A stretch of DNA of 64,000 nucleotides from CAADGY01 sp900696665 (lineage in GTDB: Bacteria > Acidobacteriota > Terriglobia > Bryobacterales > Bryobacteraceae). The stretch covers positions 1-64,000 of the forward strand of contig JAPSFM010000017.1 in the NCBI GenBank assembly GCA_035063885.1, given 5' to 3'. The notes beneath the pieces were generated by a model. The model had not been told where the DNA came from and made no database searches. It worked only from the letters and a program-made list of their open reading frames with translations. Shown in pieces: positions 24,354 through 32,678 of this stretch (position 1 is its first letter; every line of letters starts with the position of its first letter). A program made the translations under genes and the position numbers.

Positions 24354-26198
24354 ATGTCGACGACCGAGATCACTTCTGTTGTCTCACGTTCCAAGGAGAC
24401 GGCGGGAGATGTAGTGAACGATTTCAGCATTCAGATTGCGACGGTAAACGGCTCGGGGAGCCAGACCGCCAACAATGTGCTGATGCGCTCCATCTTTCAG
24501 ATGGGAATTCCGGTTTCCGGAAAAAACCTGTTCCCCTCCAACATCGCCGGGTTGCCCACCTGGTTCACGATTCGCGCCAGCAAGCACGGTTGGATTGGCC
24601 GCAAAAAGGAGATCGATTTCCTGGTTGCGATGAATCCGGAAACGGCTCGTGACGATGTTATGCGGCTGGATGCCGGCGCGGCCGTAGTGTATGACGAAAC
24701 GTTGAAGTTGAATACACTCCGGGACGATCTGCATTTTTATCCCGTTCCTTTCGATAAACTTGTCGCTCCTGTTTGCCCCGAAGCGAAGCTGCGCAAACTG
24801 GTGCGGAACATGATCTATGACGGCGTTGTCGGGCACCTGATTGGCATCGAGATGGAGGAGATCCATAAGGCGCTGTTCAAGCAGTTCGGACCGAAGAAGG
24901 TTAAGGCGGCCGAGCTCAACTGGAATGCGGTTCAGGCCGGCCGCGATTACGCCGCCGCTAATCTCCCCAAGACCGATCCGTGCCGCGTTGAGCGGATGAA
25001 TGAGACCGCGGGCAAGATTATCATCGACGGCAATGCGGCGGCGGCGCTGGGTTGCATGTTCGCCGGAGTTACGGTGGTTACGTGGTATCCCATCACTCCT
25101 TCTACGTCGCTGATTGAATCGCTCATGGGCTACATGCGCCGCTTCCGTATCGACAAGGAGACCGGGAAAGCCACTTTCGCGATCGTTCAGGCCGAAGATG
25201 AACTGGCAGCGGTTGGAATGGTGATCGGCGCCTCGTGGGCCGGCGCCCGCGCGATGACGGCGACCTCCGGGCCGGGCATTTCTCTGATGTCCGAGTTCGT
25301 TGGTCTCGGCTATTATGCCGAAATTCCAGCCGTGATTATTGACGTGCAGCGAGTGGGGCCATCCACGGGCCTGCCGACGCGAACCATGCAGGGGGACCTG
25401 CTCTCTACAGCATTGCTGTCTCATGGGGACACCCGGCATCCGCTGTTGTTACCGTCATCGCCCGAGGAGTGTTTCACGATGGCGGGTGCGGCGTTCGATT
25501 TAGCTGAGCGATTTCAGACGCCTGTTTTCGTGATGCTGGATCTCGATCTCGGCATGAACAACTGGATGGCGGATGCGTTTCACTATCCCGAGGAGCCCAT
25601 CCACCGCGGCAAAGTACTCACCGCGGAGGATCTTGCGCGGCTGGGAGGCTTTGCCCGCTATAAGGACGTGGATGGCGACGGCGTGGGCTACCGTACGCTG
25701 CCTGGCACCAATCATCCGGCGGCCGCATATTTTACCCGCGGCAGCGGGCATAACGAGAGCTCCGGTTATAGCGAACGGCCCGAAGATTACATCAATAATA
25801 TGGACCGGCTCGACAGGAAATTCGAAAGCCTGAAAGAGCATGTCCCGGCTCCCGAAATCGTCATTGACCAGCGAGCCTCTATTGGCCTGATTTGCTGCGG
25901 CACCTCCCGCTATGCCGCTGAAGAAAGCCGCGATCAACTGCTGCGGGAATATGGTGTCGAGAGTTCCTACTTGCGCCTGAAGGCATATCCGTTTACGAAC
26001 GAGTTGAAGGACTTCATCGCGCGGCATTCCCGGGTTTACGTGATCGATCAGAATCGCGACCGCCAGTTGTTGGGATTGATGCGGTTGGACCTGGACACGC
26101 AGTACGTGGAGCGGCTGCGAAGTGTCCGCTATTACGGTGGCCTGCCGCTCGACGCACGCACGGTAACCGACGACATCGTTAGCCAGGAGGGCTTATGA
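24354..26198 (+). CDS. korA: 2-oxoacid:ferredoxin oxidoreductase, fused gamma-alpha subunit (2-oxoglutarate type)
   Basis: This 614-residue protein partners KorB to convert 2-oxoglutarate (or a related 2-oxoacid) with CoA to acyl-CoA, CO2 and reduced ferredoxin. The gamma domain lies at about residues 25-200 ('ATVNGSGSQTANNVLMRSIFQMGIPVSGKNLFPSNI.GLPTWF'), and the alpha pyrimidine-binding domain from about 225 ('IDGNAAAALGCMFAGVTVVTWYPITPSTSLIESL', 'FAIVQAEDELAAVGMVIGASWAGARAMTATSGPGISLM'). The C-terminal part is transketolase-like. The order gamma-alpha in one chain is the KorA form. It overlaps korB by 4 bases. Substrate specificity is inferred from overall family resemblance. Confidence 0.9.
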   Translation: MSTTEITSVVSRSKETAGDVVNDFSIQIATVNGSGSQTANNVLMRSIFQMGIPVSGKNLFPSNIAGLPTWFTIRASKHGWIGRKKEIDFLVAMNPETARDDVMRLDAGAAVVYDETLKLNTLRDDLHFYPVPFDKLVAPVCPEAKLRKLVRNMIYDGVVGHLIGIEMEEIHKALFKQFGPKKVKAAELNWNAVQAGRDYAAANLPKTDPCRVERMNETAGKIIIDGNAAAALGCMFAGVTVVTWYPITPSTSLIESLMGYMRRFRIDKETGKATFAIVQAEDELAAVGMVIGASWAGARAMTATSGPGISLMSEFVGLGYYAEIPAVIIDVQRVGPSTGLPTRTMQGDLLSTALLSHGDTRHPLLLPSSPEECFTMAGAAFDLAERFQTPVFVMLDLDLGMNNWMADAFHYPEEPIHRGKVLTAEDLARLGGFARYKDVDGDGVGYRTLPGTNHPAAAYFTRGSGHNESSGYSERPEDYINNMDRLDRKFESLKEHVPAPEIVIDQRASIGLICCGTSRYAAEESRDQLLREYGVESSYLRLKAYPFTNELKDFIARHSRVYVIDQNRDRQLLGLMRLDLDTQYVERLRSVRYYGGLPLDARTVTDDIVSQEGL

Positions 26199-27238
26199 GC
26201 ACCACGGCGACGCCTCCTCCGAAGAAGGTCAACCGGATCGGACTCGAGGTTCTTCAATACAGGGGCGGGAAGACGACACTGTGTGCCGGCTGCGGCCACA
26301 ACGCGATCACGGAGCGCATCATCGAGGCGTTCTACGAGATGGGTGTAGAGCCGTATAAGGTTGCGAAATTTTCGGGCATCGGCTGCTCGTCGAAATCGCC
26401 GGCCTATTTCCTGAATTCCGCGCACGGCTTCAACTCCGTCCACGGGCGTGCGCCGGCGGTGAGCACGGGAGCGATGTTGGCGAACCACAACCTGATCGGC
26501 ATCGTGGTTTCCGGCGACGGAGATACCGCTTCGATCGGTATCGGCCAGTTCATGCACATGCTGCGCCGGAACATCCCCCTGATCTATATCATCGAGAACA
26601 ATGGCGTCTACGGATTGACCAAAGGACAGTTCTCGGCGACGGCGGATCTTGGCGCCAGACTCAAGACGGGCATCGTCAACGATCTCCCCGCTATCGACAC
26701 CTGCCTCGCCGGCATCGAATTGGGTGCAACTCTTGTTGCGAGGTCCTTCTCCGGCGACAAACGGCAGTTGCTTGCGATTTTGAAGGCCGCGATCGCTCAC
26801 AAAGGATTGTCGGTCCTCGATGTGATTTCGCCTTGCACGACATTCAACGATCATGAGGGGTCCACGAAGAGCTATTCCTATATGAAAGATCACGACGAGC
26901 CCCTGCATGAACTGGATTTCGTACCGTTCTACCAGGACATCTCGGTCGAGATCGCCGAAGGGGAGGTGCGCGAGGTCGAATTGCATGACGGCTCCAGGCT
27001 GCGTTTGAAGAAGCTGGAACGGGACTACGATCCCACCGACAGGATTCGGGCGCTTAACTTTATCCATGAAAGTGCTTCGTCTGGTGTCGTGCTGACCGGA
27101 ATTCTCTACGTAGACAACAAGCGGAAAACCTTTCTGGACATGCTCAATCTGGGGGATGCCCCCCTAGGCACGCTACCCGAAGCGAAGACCCGGCCGGATC
27201 AAAGAGATCTCGACCTGATCATGGAAGAACTCAGATAG
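26195..27238 (+). CDS. korB: 2-oxoacid:ferredoxin oxidoreductase beta subunit
   Basis: This 347-residue thiamine-diphosphate-binding subunit keeps the pattern 'TLCAGCGHNAITERIIEAFYEMGVEP' and 'IGCSSKSPAYFLNSAHGFNSVHGRAPAVSTGA' at the N-terminus, then the ThDP/Mg motif 'IVVSGDGDTASIGIGQFMHMLRRNIPLIYIIENNGVYGLTKGQ'. The ATG at 26195 overlaps the korA stop, and CCAGGAGGG gives a strong RBS. Together with KorA this would serve a reductive or ferredoxin-linked TCA step. No ferredoxin gene is adjacent. Confidence 0.93.
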   Translation: MSTTATPPPKKVNRIGLEVLQYRGGKTTLCAGCGHNAITERIIEAFYEMGVEPYKVAKFSGIGCSSKSPAYFLNSAHGFNSVHGRAPAVSTGAMLANHNLIGIVVSGDGDTASIGIGQFMHMLRRNIPLIYIIENNGVYGLTKGQFSATADLGARLKTGIVNDLPAIDTCLAGIELGATLVARSFSGDKRQLLAILKAAIAHKGLSVLDVISPCTTFNDHEGSTKSYSYMKDHDEPLHELDFVPFYQDISVEIAEGEVREVELHDGSRLRLKKLERDYDPTDRIRALNFIHESASSGVVLTGILYVDNKRKTFLDMLNLGDAPLGTLPEAKTRPDQRDLDLIMEELR

Positions 27239-27249
27239 GAATCGCCTAC

Positions 27250-27984
27250 GTGCCCGCGGGGGCGTCGCTCGAAAATCTGTGCGTGGTGCTGGTTGCAACG
27301 CGTAACCCACTGAATATCGGGGCAGCGGCGCGTGCAATGAGTAATTTCGGGTGCTTCTCTTTGCGGCTGGTCAACCCCTACGAGGTCGCGTTCCGCGAAG
27401 CCCGGTCGGCGGTGGGAGCGCGCAATGTACTGGAACGGGCGACGGAGCACAAGACGCTGTCTGAGGCAATCGCCGGCTGCACCTTGGTTGTGGGCACAAC
27501 GGCCCTCGGGCATCGCGAACTTCAGCATCCGTTGAAGCGCCTGGAATACGGCGGAAGACTCATCAAGAGGCACCTGGAGACCGGCCCCGTCGCTCTACTC
27601 TTCGGCTCGGAAAAATTCGGGCTGTCCAATGAGGAAATGAGCTACTGCCACTGGCTTATGCGTATACCGGCGCGGCGGGAGCACGAATCGATGAATCTCG
27701 GCCAGGCCGTCGCCGTCTCACTCTACGAGTTAGTTCGGGATTCGCGCGCCGTATCAAAAGCGCCGAAGCCGGTGACGCTCGCGAGTGCTGGCGAAATGGA
27801 CCGCGTTACCGATGAGCTGATGAAATTACTCCAGGAGTCCGGGTACGTTCATGGGCGCACGGCGAGCTCCAGCACACAGAAGATTCGCAGATTAATACGA
27901 AGAATGGGACTTTCGGCCCGTGATGCCGAAGTTTGGCTGGGCATGATCCGGCAGATTGCCTGGAAACTGCACACCCGCGAATAG
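27250..27984 (+). CDS. SpoU/TrmJ-like RNA 2'-O-ribose methyltransferase
   Basis: This 244-residue SPOUT-class (trefoil knot) methyltransferase uses SAM to methylate a ribose in tRNA or rRNA. The N-terminus 'LCVVLVATRNPLNIGAAARAMSNFGCFSLRLVNPY' and the knot motifs 'VALLFGSEKFGLSNEEMSYCHWLMRIPA' and 'SMNLGQAVAVSLYEL' are those of TrmJ/LasT. The C-terminal about 75 residues form the helical extension seen in TrmJ. The start is GTG at 27250 with AGGAATCG upstream. It lies 11 bases after korB, so it is likely in the same transcript. Confidence 0.85.
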   Translation: MPAGASLENLCVVLVATRNPLNIGAAARAMSNFGCFSLRLVNPYEVAFREARSAVGARNVLERATEHKTLSEAIAGCTLVVGTTALGHRELQHPLKRLEYGGRLIKRHLETGPVALLFGSEKFGLSNEEMSYCHWLMRIPARREHESMNLGQAVAVSLYELVRDSRAVSKAPKPVTLASAGEMDRVTDELMKLLQESGYVHGRTASSSTQKIRRLIRRMGLSARDAEVWLGMIRQIAWKLHTRE

Positions 27985-27994
27985 CAGGTTTCTC

Positions 27995-28957
27995 TTAGGC
28001 TTCGATAGTGTATGGCGGGTCGAAATCGGGAACACCGGCGTGACGGCCAGCCATCCAGCGCAGCACGTACACTGATCTCGGATCGGTTTTGCTTTTTGTC
28101 GTGCGGTTTTTCAATACCTCGATGAGGGCGTGCGCAAGGGGATCTTTGTAGTAGTCGATATCGGCTTCCAGTAGAACGCAGTCCGTATCTTTGACCCTCA
28201 GCCGGTCGTTCTCATGGAACGTGAGCTGGACATTCGCTTCTCCAAATTGCACCTGTTTGTAGCTGCGCGTCGCTCCCGGATGAAACAGACCCGCGCCGGG
28301 TTCGGGCTGGAAGATCCCTTGCGTGGCGGCGCGCACTACCTGATCTACCATCGTTTCGTCCACCCACGCGTAGAACCGGTCTTGAGCGAATGCCCGCCTG
28401 GGATCGTTCCAGACGATCTGCCTGAAATAATCCAGTGGGGTTCCCGAAGGCAGCCGGATATCCCGAACGGCGGTGACAACGTTAAAAAAACAGGCGAGTG
28501 ATGCGGCCTTGTTCTCCAGTGCGTCTTCGTATCTCTCCCGCGCCGCCGTATCGGTTTCCGCACCGGCGGCGAGCAGTGCCGAAAGAACCGGGTGAGTCGA
28601 CTTCAGCCGTTGCCAGGTAGCATTCCGGAAGTTGAAAGCACCGTTTTTCGGAATCATCATCAAGTCGAGGACACGCGGAATATTCGGCGCCACCTGCACT
28701 GGTGTGAAGCCTGCCTGGAAATACCCCTTGATTGAGACCAAAACCGTGTAGTTGTCTCCAAAGTTGTTATAAAACGGGAGATTCTCGAATACCAGTGACC
28801 GTCCCTTGTGGAATCCACTATGGATGTCATTCTGGTTGCCGTCGCGTATTCGGACCAGCACCTGGGCGTTCGTCCGGAGGGGCCGGCGTGTGCCGTCAAA
28901 CAGGTTCAGTGTGATGGAAGCGCCACTCGTGGCCCGGGCGGGCGCGGGACTCGCCAT
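27995..28957 (-). CDS. Unrecognised protein: beta-rich N-terminus, helical C-terminus
   Basis: I do not recognise the family of this 320-residue protein. Residues 10-110 look like a transthyretin/carboxypeptidase-regulatory beta-sandwich ('ITLNLFDGTRRPLRTNAQVLVRIRDG', 'YTVLVSIKGYFQAGFTPVQVAPNIPRVLDLMMIP'); the rest is mixed helical with 'TWQRLKSTHPVLSALLAAGAETDTAARERYEDALENKAASLACFFNVVTAV'. There is no signal peptide or membrane segment. The ATG at 28957 follows a perfect GGGGGAGAAG RBS; a TTG at 28978 would place that RBS inside the gene. It converges on the TrmJ-like gene (10-base gap). Promoter elements and an inverted repeat lie just upstream. Confidence 0.7.
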   Translation of the reverse strand: MASPAPARATSGASITLNLFDGTRRPLRTNAQVLVRIRDGNQNDIHSGFHKGRSLVFENLPFYNNFGDNYTVLVSIKGYFQAGFTPVQVAPNIPRVLDLMMIPKNGAFNFRNATWQRLKSTHPVLSALLAAGAETDTAARERYEDALENKAASLACFFNVVTAVRDIRLPSGTPLDYFRQIVWNDPRRAFAQDRFYAWVDETMVDQVVRAATQGIFQPEPGAGLFHPGATRSYKQVQFGEANVQLTFHENDRLRVKDTDCVLLEADIDYYKDPLAHALIEVLKNRTTKSKTDPRSVYVLRWMAGRHAGVPDFDPPYTIEA

Positions 28958-28970
28958 ATTCTTCTCCCCC

Positions 28971-29020
28971 TTTGACAACTGGATTGTCGAGAGATACCAT
29001 AGCCCACCCGTCTTGTCAAA
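28971..29020. promoter_or_regulatory. Inverted repeat TTTGACAA / TTGTCAAA overlapping a -35 hexamer
   Basis: Perfect 8-base arms lie at 28971-28978 and 29013-29020, with centres 42 bases apart, about four DNA turns. Read on the minus strand, the distal arm contains TTGACA followed 17 bases later by TATCTC, a plausible -35/-10 for the unrecognised gene starting at 28957; the proximal arm lies next to its RBS. This looks like an operator pair, but no cognate regulator is known. Confidence 0.4.
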
Positions 29021-29131
29021 AATTCACCGGGCTGTTCCAGGATTTCGAGCCGGTTGCTATAAACGGTTCTTTTAGAATACGCCTTATGCGCAAAACATCG
29101 CTGTTCGCTGCAGCGATGGGACCCTCCTTCT

Positions 29132-30007
29132 TTAGCGGTGGCCGTAGTTCAATTCTCCCGCCTCGATCTTCACTCGCAGCCGGTTTTGCGGCGGCGGCAG
29201 CGGGCAGGTCGCGTAAGGAGTAAATGCGCACGGCGGGTTGTACGCTTTGTTGAAGTCGAGCACCACGCGGCCGTTTTCTGGTGGTGCCGAATAGAGGAAA
29301 CGGCCCGCCGGATAGGTCTGCTTACCGCTGGTCAGATCCCGAAAGATAAAGAACAGTTCCCTGCCTTCCGCTACGGGCTCCAACCGGTGTGTCGTACCAT
29401 CGAGCGCAAACTCCGCGTAGCCGGGCGACTGCTGTTCTTCGCTGGTCCCGAGTATGGTAGGGATCGAAATCACTTTCGGTTGCGCATAGGGCACAAACCT
29501 GGCAACAATCCGGTACTCACGCTTCACGGGATACCAATGGAGGCCGGTGAATTCTTTGCGGAACGTGCTGTTATTGTCCTTCACCCGGATGGCATACTTA
29601 CCGCCCCGGTTCAGCAGGATGAGCGACAGAGGTCCTATCGTGAGAACGTCCGCCGGTCCAGGCACGTCTGCCTTCAGCGCGATATTGCCGGCCGGCTTGC
29701 CGTTCAAGGTCACCCCCACTCCGGGGACGGCCTCGAACCGCACTTTCCCGTTGCGCAACAGGAACGTGCCGGTGTGCCCGGGCGCGGAACCGGACGGAAG
29801 GGCGACCGTATTCTTCGGGCCGCTGCCGGCCGTGTTTGCACCCTCTTTCAGCCAGAACAGTCCCGTTACCGTCAGCCAACCTCCATCGGCTTTGAGCGTG
29901 GCTTCCCGCCGTGCTCGCCATCGTGTGATCTCCCGCCCGTAACTGGCGGCAGGTTCACGCTGCGTGAGCGCCATTGAGAAAAGCAGCAAGTAGACGAGGG
30001 CCGGCAC
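29132..30007 (-). CDS. DUF1684 family secreted protein
   Basis: This 291-residue protein has a short signal peptide (MPALVYLLLFSMALT). The DUF1684 family pattern is clear: 'REITRWRARREATLKADGGWLTVTGLFWLKEGANTAGSGPKNTVALPSGSAPGHTGTF' near the start and 'RFLYSAPPENGRVVLDFNKAYNPPCAFTPYATCPLPPPQNRLRVKIEAGE' at the end. The biochemical role is not known. The start is GTG at 30007, chosen for the signal peptide. It is divergent from the Gfo/Idh/MocA gene at 30074. Confidence 0.85.
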   Translation of the reverse strand: MPALVYLLLFSMALTQREPAASYGREITRWRARREATLKADGGWLTVTGLFWLKEGANTAGSGPKNTVALPSGSAPGHTGTFLLRNGKVRFEAVPGVGVTLNGKPAGNIALKADVPGPADVLTIGPLSLILLNRGGKYAIRVKDNNSTFRKEFTGLHWYPVKREYRIVARFVPYAQPKVISIPTILGTSEEQQSPGYAEFALDGTTHRLEPVAEGRELFFIFRDLTSGKQTYPAGRFLYSAPPENGRVVLDFNKAYNPPCAFTPYATCPLPPPQNRLRVKIEAGELNYGHR

Positions 30008-30073
30008 TGAATCTATTATGAGGTCCCCAATCAGGCGCGTGCATTTGCTGTAAAATTTGAGCCGGAGATGTAA

Positions 30074-31255
30074 ATGTCCGAAAACAACCGACGCAGTTTT
30101 CTGGGATCTTCCGCCACCGCCGCGGGTGTCCTGATTCTGAAGCCTGAAACCGTGTTTGGAACGCAGGCGAATTCCGCACTCGAAGTTGGCATCATCGGGT
30201 GCGGGGGACGCGGCAATTTTATCGGCGGTTTCTTTGTCGAGTACACCGGCGCCCGTATTTCGGCCCTTGCCGATCCCTTCCAGGATCGAATGGAGGCTGC
30301 ACGAGAGAAACTGCGGGCAAGCGGCGCCCGCCTATTTCCGGGCTTGAACGGGTACAAGGAGTTGATCGCATCCAATGTGGATGCGGTCGCGGTGATGAGC
30401 CCTCCATACTTCCATCCGGAGCAGGTGGCGGCAGCGGTCGCCGCGGGTAAGCACGTGTTTCTGGCGAAGCCTGTGGCTGTCGATGTGCCCGGTTGCCGCA
30501 GTATTCTTGCGAGCGGCGAAAAAGCAAAAGGCAAGTTGAGTTTCGTCGTCGATTTCCAGACTCGCGTCCAGCCGGTATTCAAGGAAGCGGCCAGCCGCGT
30601 GCACCGCGGCGACATCGGAACGCCGGTATTAGGCCACGTTTACTATCACGCAGGCCGGCTCAGGCCAAAGACCGAACCCGGTATGTCCGCCGCGCAGGCG
30701 CGACTGAGCAACTGGGTATTCGACAAGGTTCTCTCAGGCGACATTATCGTGGAGCAGAACATACACGTCCTGGATGCCGGAAACTGGTATCTCAAGTCGC
30801 ACCCGGTGAAAGCGTCGGGGACCGGCGGGCGCAAAGCGAGGGTGGACGTCGGCGACTGCTGGGACCACTTCCTGGTGAACTTCTGGTATCCGAACGGCGT
30901 CAAGGTCGACTTCAGTTCCGCCCAGTTCACCAAAGGTTACAACGATCTCTGTATTCGCATCTATGGTTCGGGAGGCACGGCCGATACCCACTATAACGGC
31001 ACGGTCCGTATCACGGGAGACAAGCCATGGGATGGCGTGGAGAAGGACGACACTTTCCGGCAGGGCGCGATCACGAACGTACGGGACTTCGCCGCCAGCA
31101 TACGCAGCGGGAACTACCTGAACAACGCCCAGGATAGCGTGGAAAGCAATCTAACGGCGATCCTCGGGCGCATGGCCGCCTACCGCGAATCCGCCGTAAC
31201 GTGGGACGAGATGATGCGGGCGAACGAGAGACTGGAAGCGAACCTGAAGTTGTGA
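30074..31255 (+). CDS. Twin-arginine-exported Gfo/Idh/MocA oxidoreductase
   Basis: This 393-residue protein has a Tat signal 'NNRRSFLGSSATAAGVLILKP' at residues 4-24. The NAD(P)-binding Rossmann motif is 'EVGIIGCGGRGNFIGGF' and the EKP-type catalytic lysine is in 'HVFLAKPVAVDVPGC', with Ala in place of the usual Glu. The C-terminal domain ends 'GRMAAYRESAVTWDEMMRANERLEANLKL'. Such proteins oxidise or rearrange sugars, or cleave glycosides, in the periplasm. The substrate is unknown. The RBS is GGAGATG. It converges on another family member with only 5 bases between stops. Confidence 0.9.
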   Translation: MSENNRRSFLGSSATAAGVLILKPETVFGTQANSALEVGIIGCGGRGNFIGGFFVEYTGARISALADPFQDRMEAAREKLRASGARLFPGLNGYKELIASNVDAVAVMSPPYFHPEQVAAAVAAGKHVFLAKPVAVDVPGCRSILASGEKAKGKLSFVVDFQTRVQPVFKEAASRVHRGDIGTPVLGHVYYHAGRLRPKTEPGMSAAQARLSNWVFDKVLSGDIIVEQNIHVLDAGNWYLKSHPVKASGTGGRKARVDVGDCWDHFLVNFWYPNGVKVDFSSAQFTKGYNDLCIRIYGSGGTADTHYNGTVRITGDKPWDGVEKDDTFRQGAITNVRDFAASIRSGNYLNNAQDSVESNLTAILGRMAAYRESAVTWDEMMRANERLEANLKL

Positions 31256-31260
31256 GGCAC

Positions 31261-32439
31261 TCAGTCCGGAAGGACCTCGAGTCTCTCCGGATCGAACCTG
31301 AGTTTCCGCTTTGTCAAATACGACTCCACGGCCAGTAGCGGCGGGATGACGGAGATCGCTGCGATCGCCGCATCGGCCGCAGGCAGTTTGCGGGACTTGC
31401 AGCAATCGAGGAAGTTGCGGACATGGTCTGCGGTGATGTCGCCGGGGATCTCCCGCACGACCGGCTGCACCCCCTTTCCTGCCGGTGTGAACTCGTACCG
31501 GTTACGGTTCACGAAGAGCCTCCCCTGATCGCCATGGAAAGTGATCCCGTATTCACCCCGGTAAACATTCGATTGAAAGAGCACGCTGAAGCCGTCGTAT
31601 TCAAACAGCGCGTTGCAGGTGTCCGGAGCCGTGCGCCCATCGTTGAAGTCGTAGTAGATACCCCCGGCGAAGACGGCTGAACGCGGTGCGCGCTCGCCCA
31701 TGTACATATGCACGGTGTCCAGCCAATGATGGCCGAAATCGGTTATCTTGCCGCCATTGAAATCGAGATAGGCGCGGAAATTGAAATACTGGCCCGGTAC
31801 CCAGTCCCGGTATCGGACGGGGCCCAGGAACCGGATCCAATCGAGATTCGAAGGCTTCTCCACGGGTTCCTTGGGCAGCGGGCGCGGCACGCCTCCGTGC
31901 CATATGGCGTCGATTTGGGTGATCCGGCCCAGCGCCCCGGAACGGATGAACTTTTCGAGAGCTTCGATGTAAATGAGCCCGGACCGCTGTTGCAGCCCGA
32001 TCTGGCAGATACGGTTATTGGCCCGAGCCGCACGCACCATCAGCGGAGCCTCTTCCCGCAAGCGGCACATCGGCTTCTCCACGTATACATCCTTGCCGGC
32101 GGTCATGGCATCGATCGAATGGTCTTTATGCCAGTGATCCGGCGACCCGATGAGCACCGCATCCACTTCCTTGAGGCGAAGGAGTTCACGATGATCGATG
32201 AAGGTCTTCGCGCCCGGAGCCCTGCCGAGTGCCTGTTCGATGCGCTTGCCGTATACGTCGCAGATGGCGCGCACCTCCACGCCGGGATTTTTCTGAAACA
32301 GCGTCATGACATACGTGCCGCGGCTGCCGGTCCCGATCACTCCGAGCCCGATCCGATCGTTGGCCCCGCGAATCCGCGAATAAGAGAATGCCGTCAGTCC
32401 GGCCGTCCGGGCCGCATCGCGCCGTGTCATGATACTCAT
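31261..32439 (-). CDS. Gfo/Idh/MocA family oxidoreductase, Tat-type N-terminus
   Basis: In this 392-residue protein the N-terminus 'MTRRDAARTAGLTAFSYSRI' carries a twin-arginine but is short. Rossmann motif 'LGVIGTGSRGTYVM' and catalytic 'DVYVEKPMCRL' are intact, and the C-terminal domain 'KITDFGHHWLDTVHMYMGERAPRSAVFAGGIYYDFNDGRTAPDTCNALFEY' is typical of periplasmic members. An ATG at 32439 with GGTGAGAAG upstream is preferred; the frame opens at 32460. It shares with the opposing gene at 30074 only the fold, so the two are probably not a recent duplication. Confidence 0.88.
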   Translation of the reverse strand: MSIMTRRDAARTAGLTAFSYSRIRGANDRIGLGVIGTGSRGTYVMTLFQKNPGVEVRAICDVYGKRIEQALGRAPGAKTFIDHRELLRLKEVDAVLIGSPDHWHKDHSIDAMTAGKDVYVEKPMCRLREEAPLMVRAARANNRICQIGLQQRSGLIYIEALEKFIRSGALGRITQIDAIWHGGVPRPLPKEPVEKPSNLDWIRFLGPVRYRDWVPGQYFNFRAYLDFNGGKITDFGHHWLDTVHMYMGERAPRSAVFAGGIYYDFNDGRTAPDTCNALFEYDGFSVLFQSNVYRGEYGITFHGDQGRLFVNRNRYEFTPAGKGVQPVVREIPGDITADHVRNFLDCCKSRKLPAADAAIAAISVIPPLLAVESYLTKRKLRFDPERLEVLPD

Positions 32440-32678
32440 CTTCTCACCGTGGAGGAGCATTGTTCACAAAGTCCTGTCTTGACAACGCCTTAGGTCATGC
32501 CTGAAATCCTTCTTGAGTCCGTGTTCCCGAGTGTAATATCATTCCAGAAAGGTAATCTTTCAGATCCGTAAGTCTGCTTTGCAAGCGGAGACTACCTTCC
32601 GTTGTAGGCGGCGCCGGCGCCTTGTACTGGCGATAGTTGTATCCGAACTTGGAGACGTAGGAAGGAAGTATCAACCGA

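Noticed and set aside
28972..29223. Plus-strand frame opposite the DUF1684 gene end with a signal-peptide-like start (MRKTSLFAAAMG...)
   Set aside because: It runs antisense to a well-supported family member, is low-complexity at its end and has no RBS.
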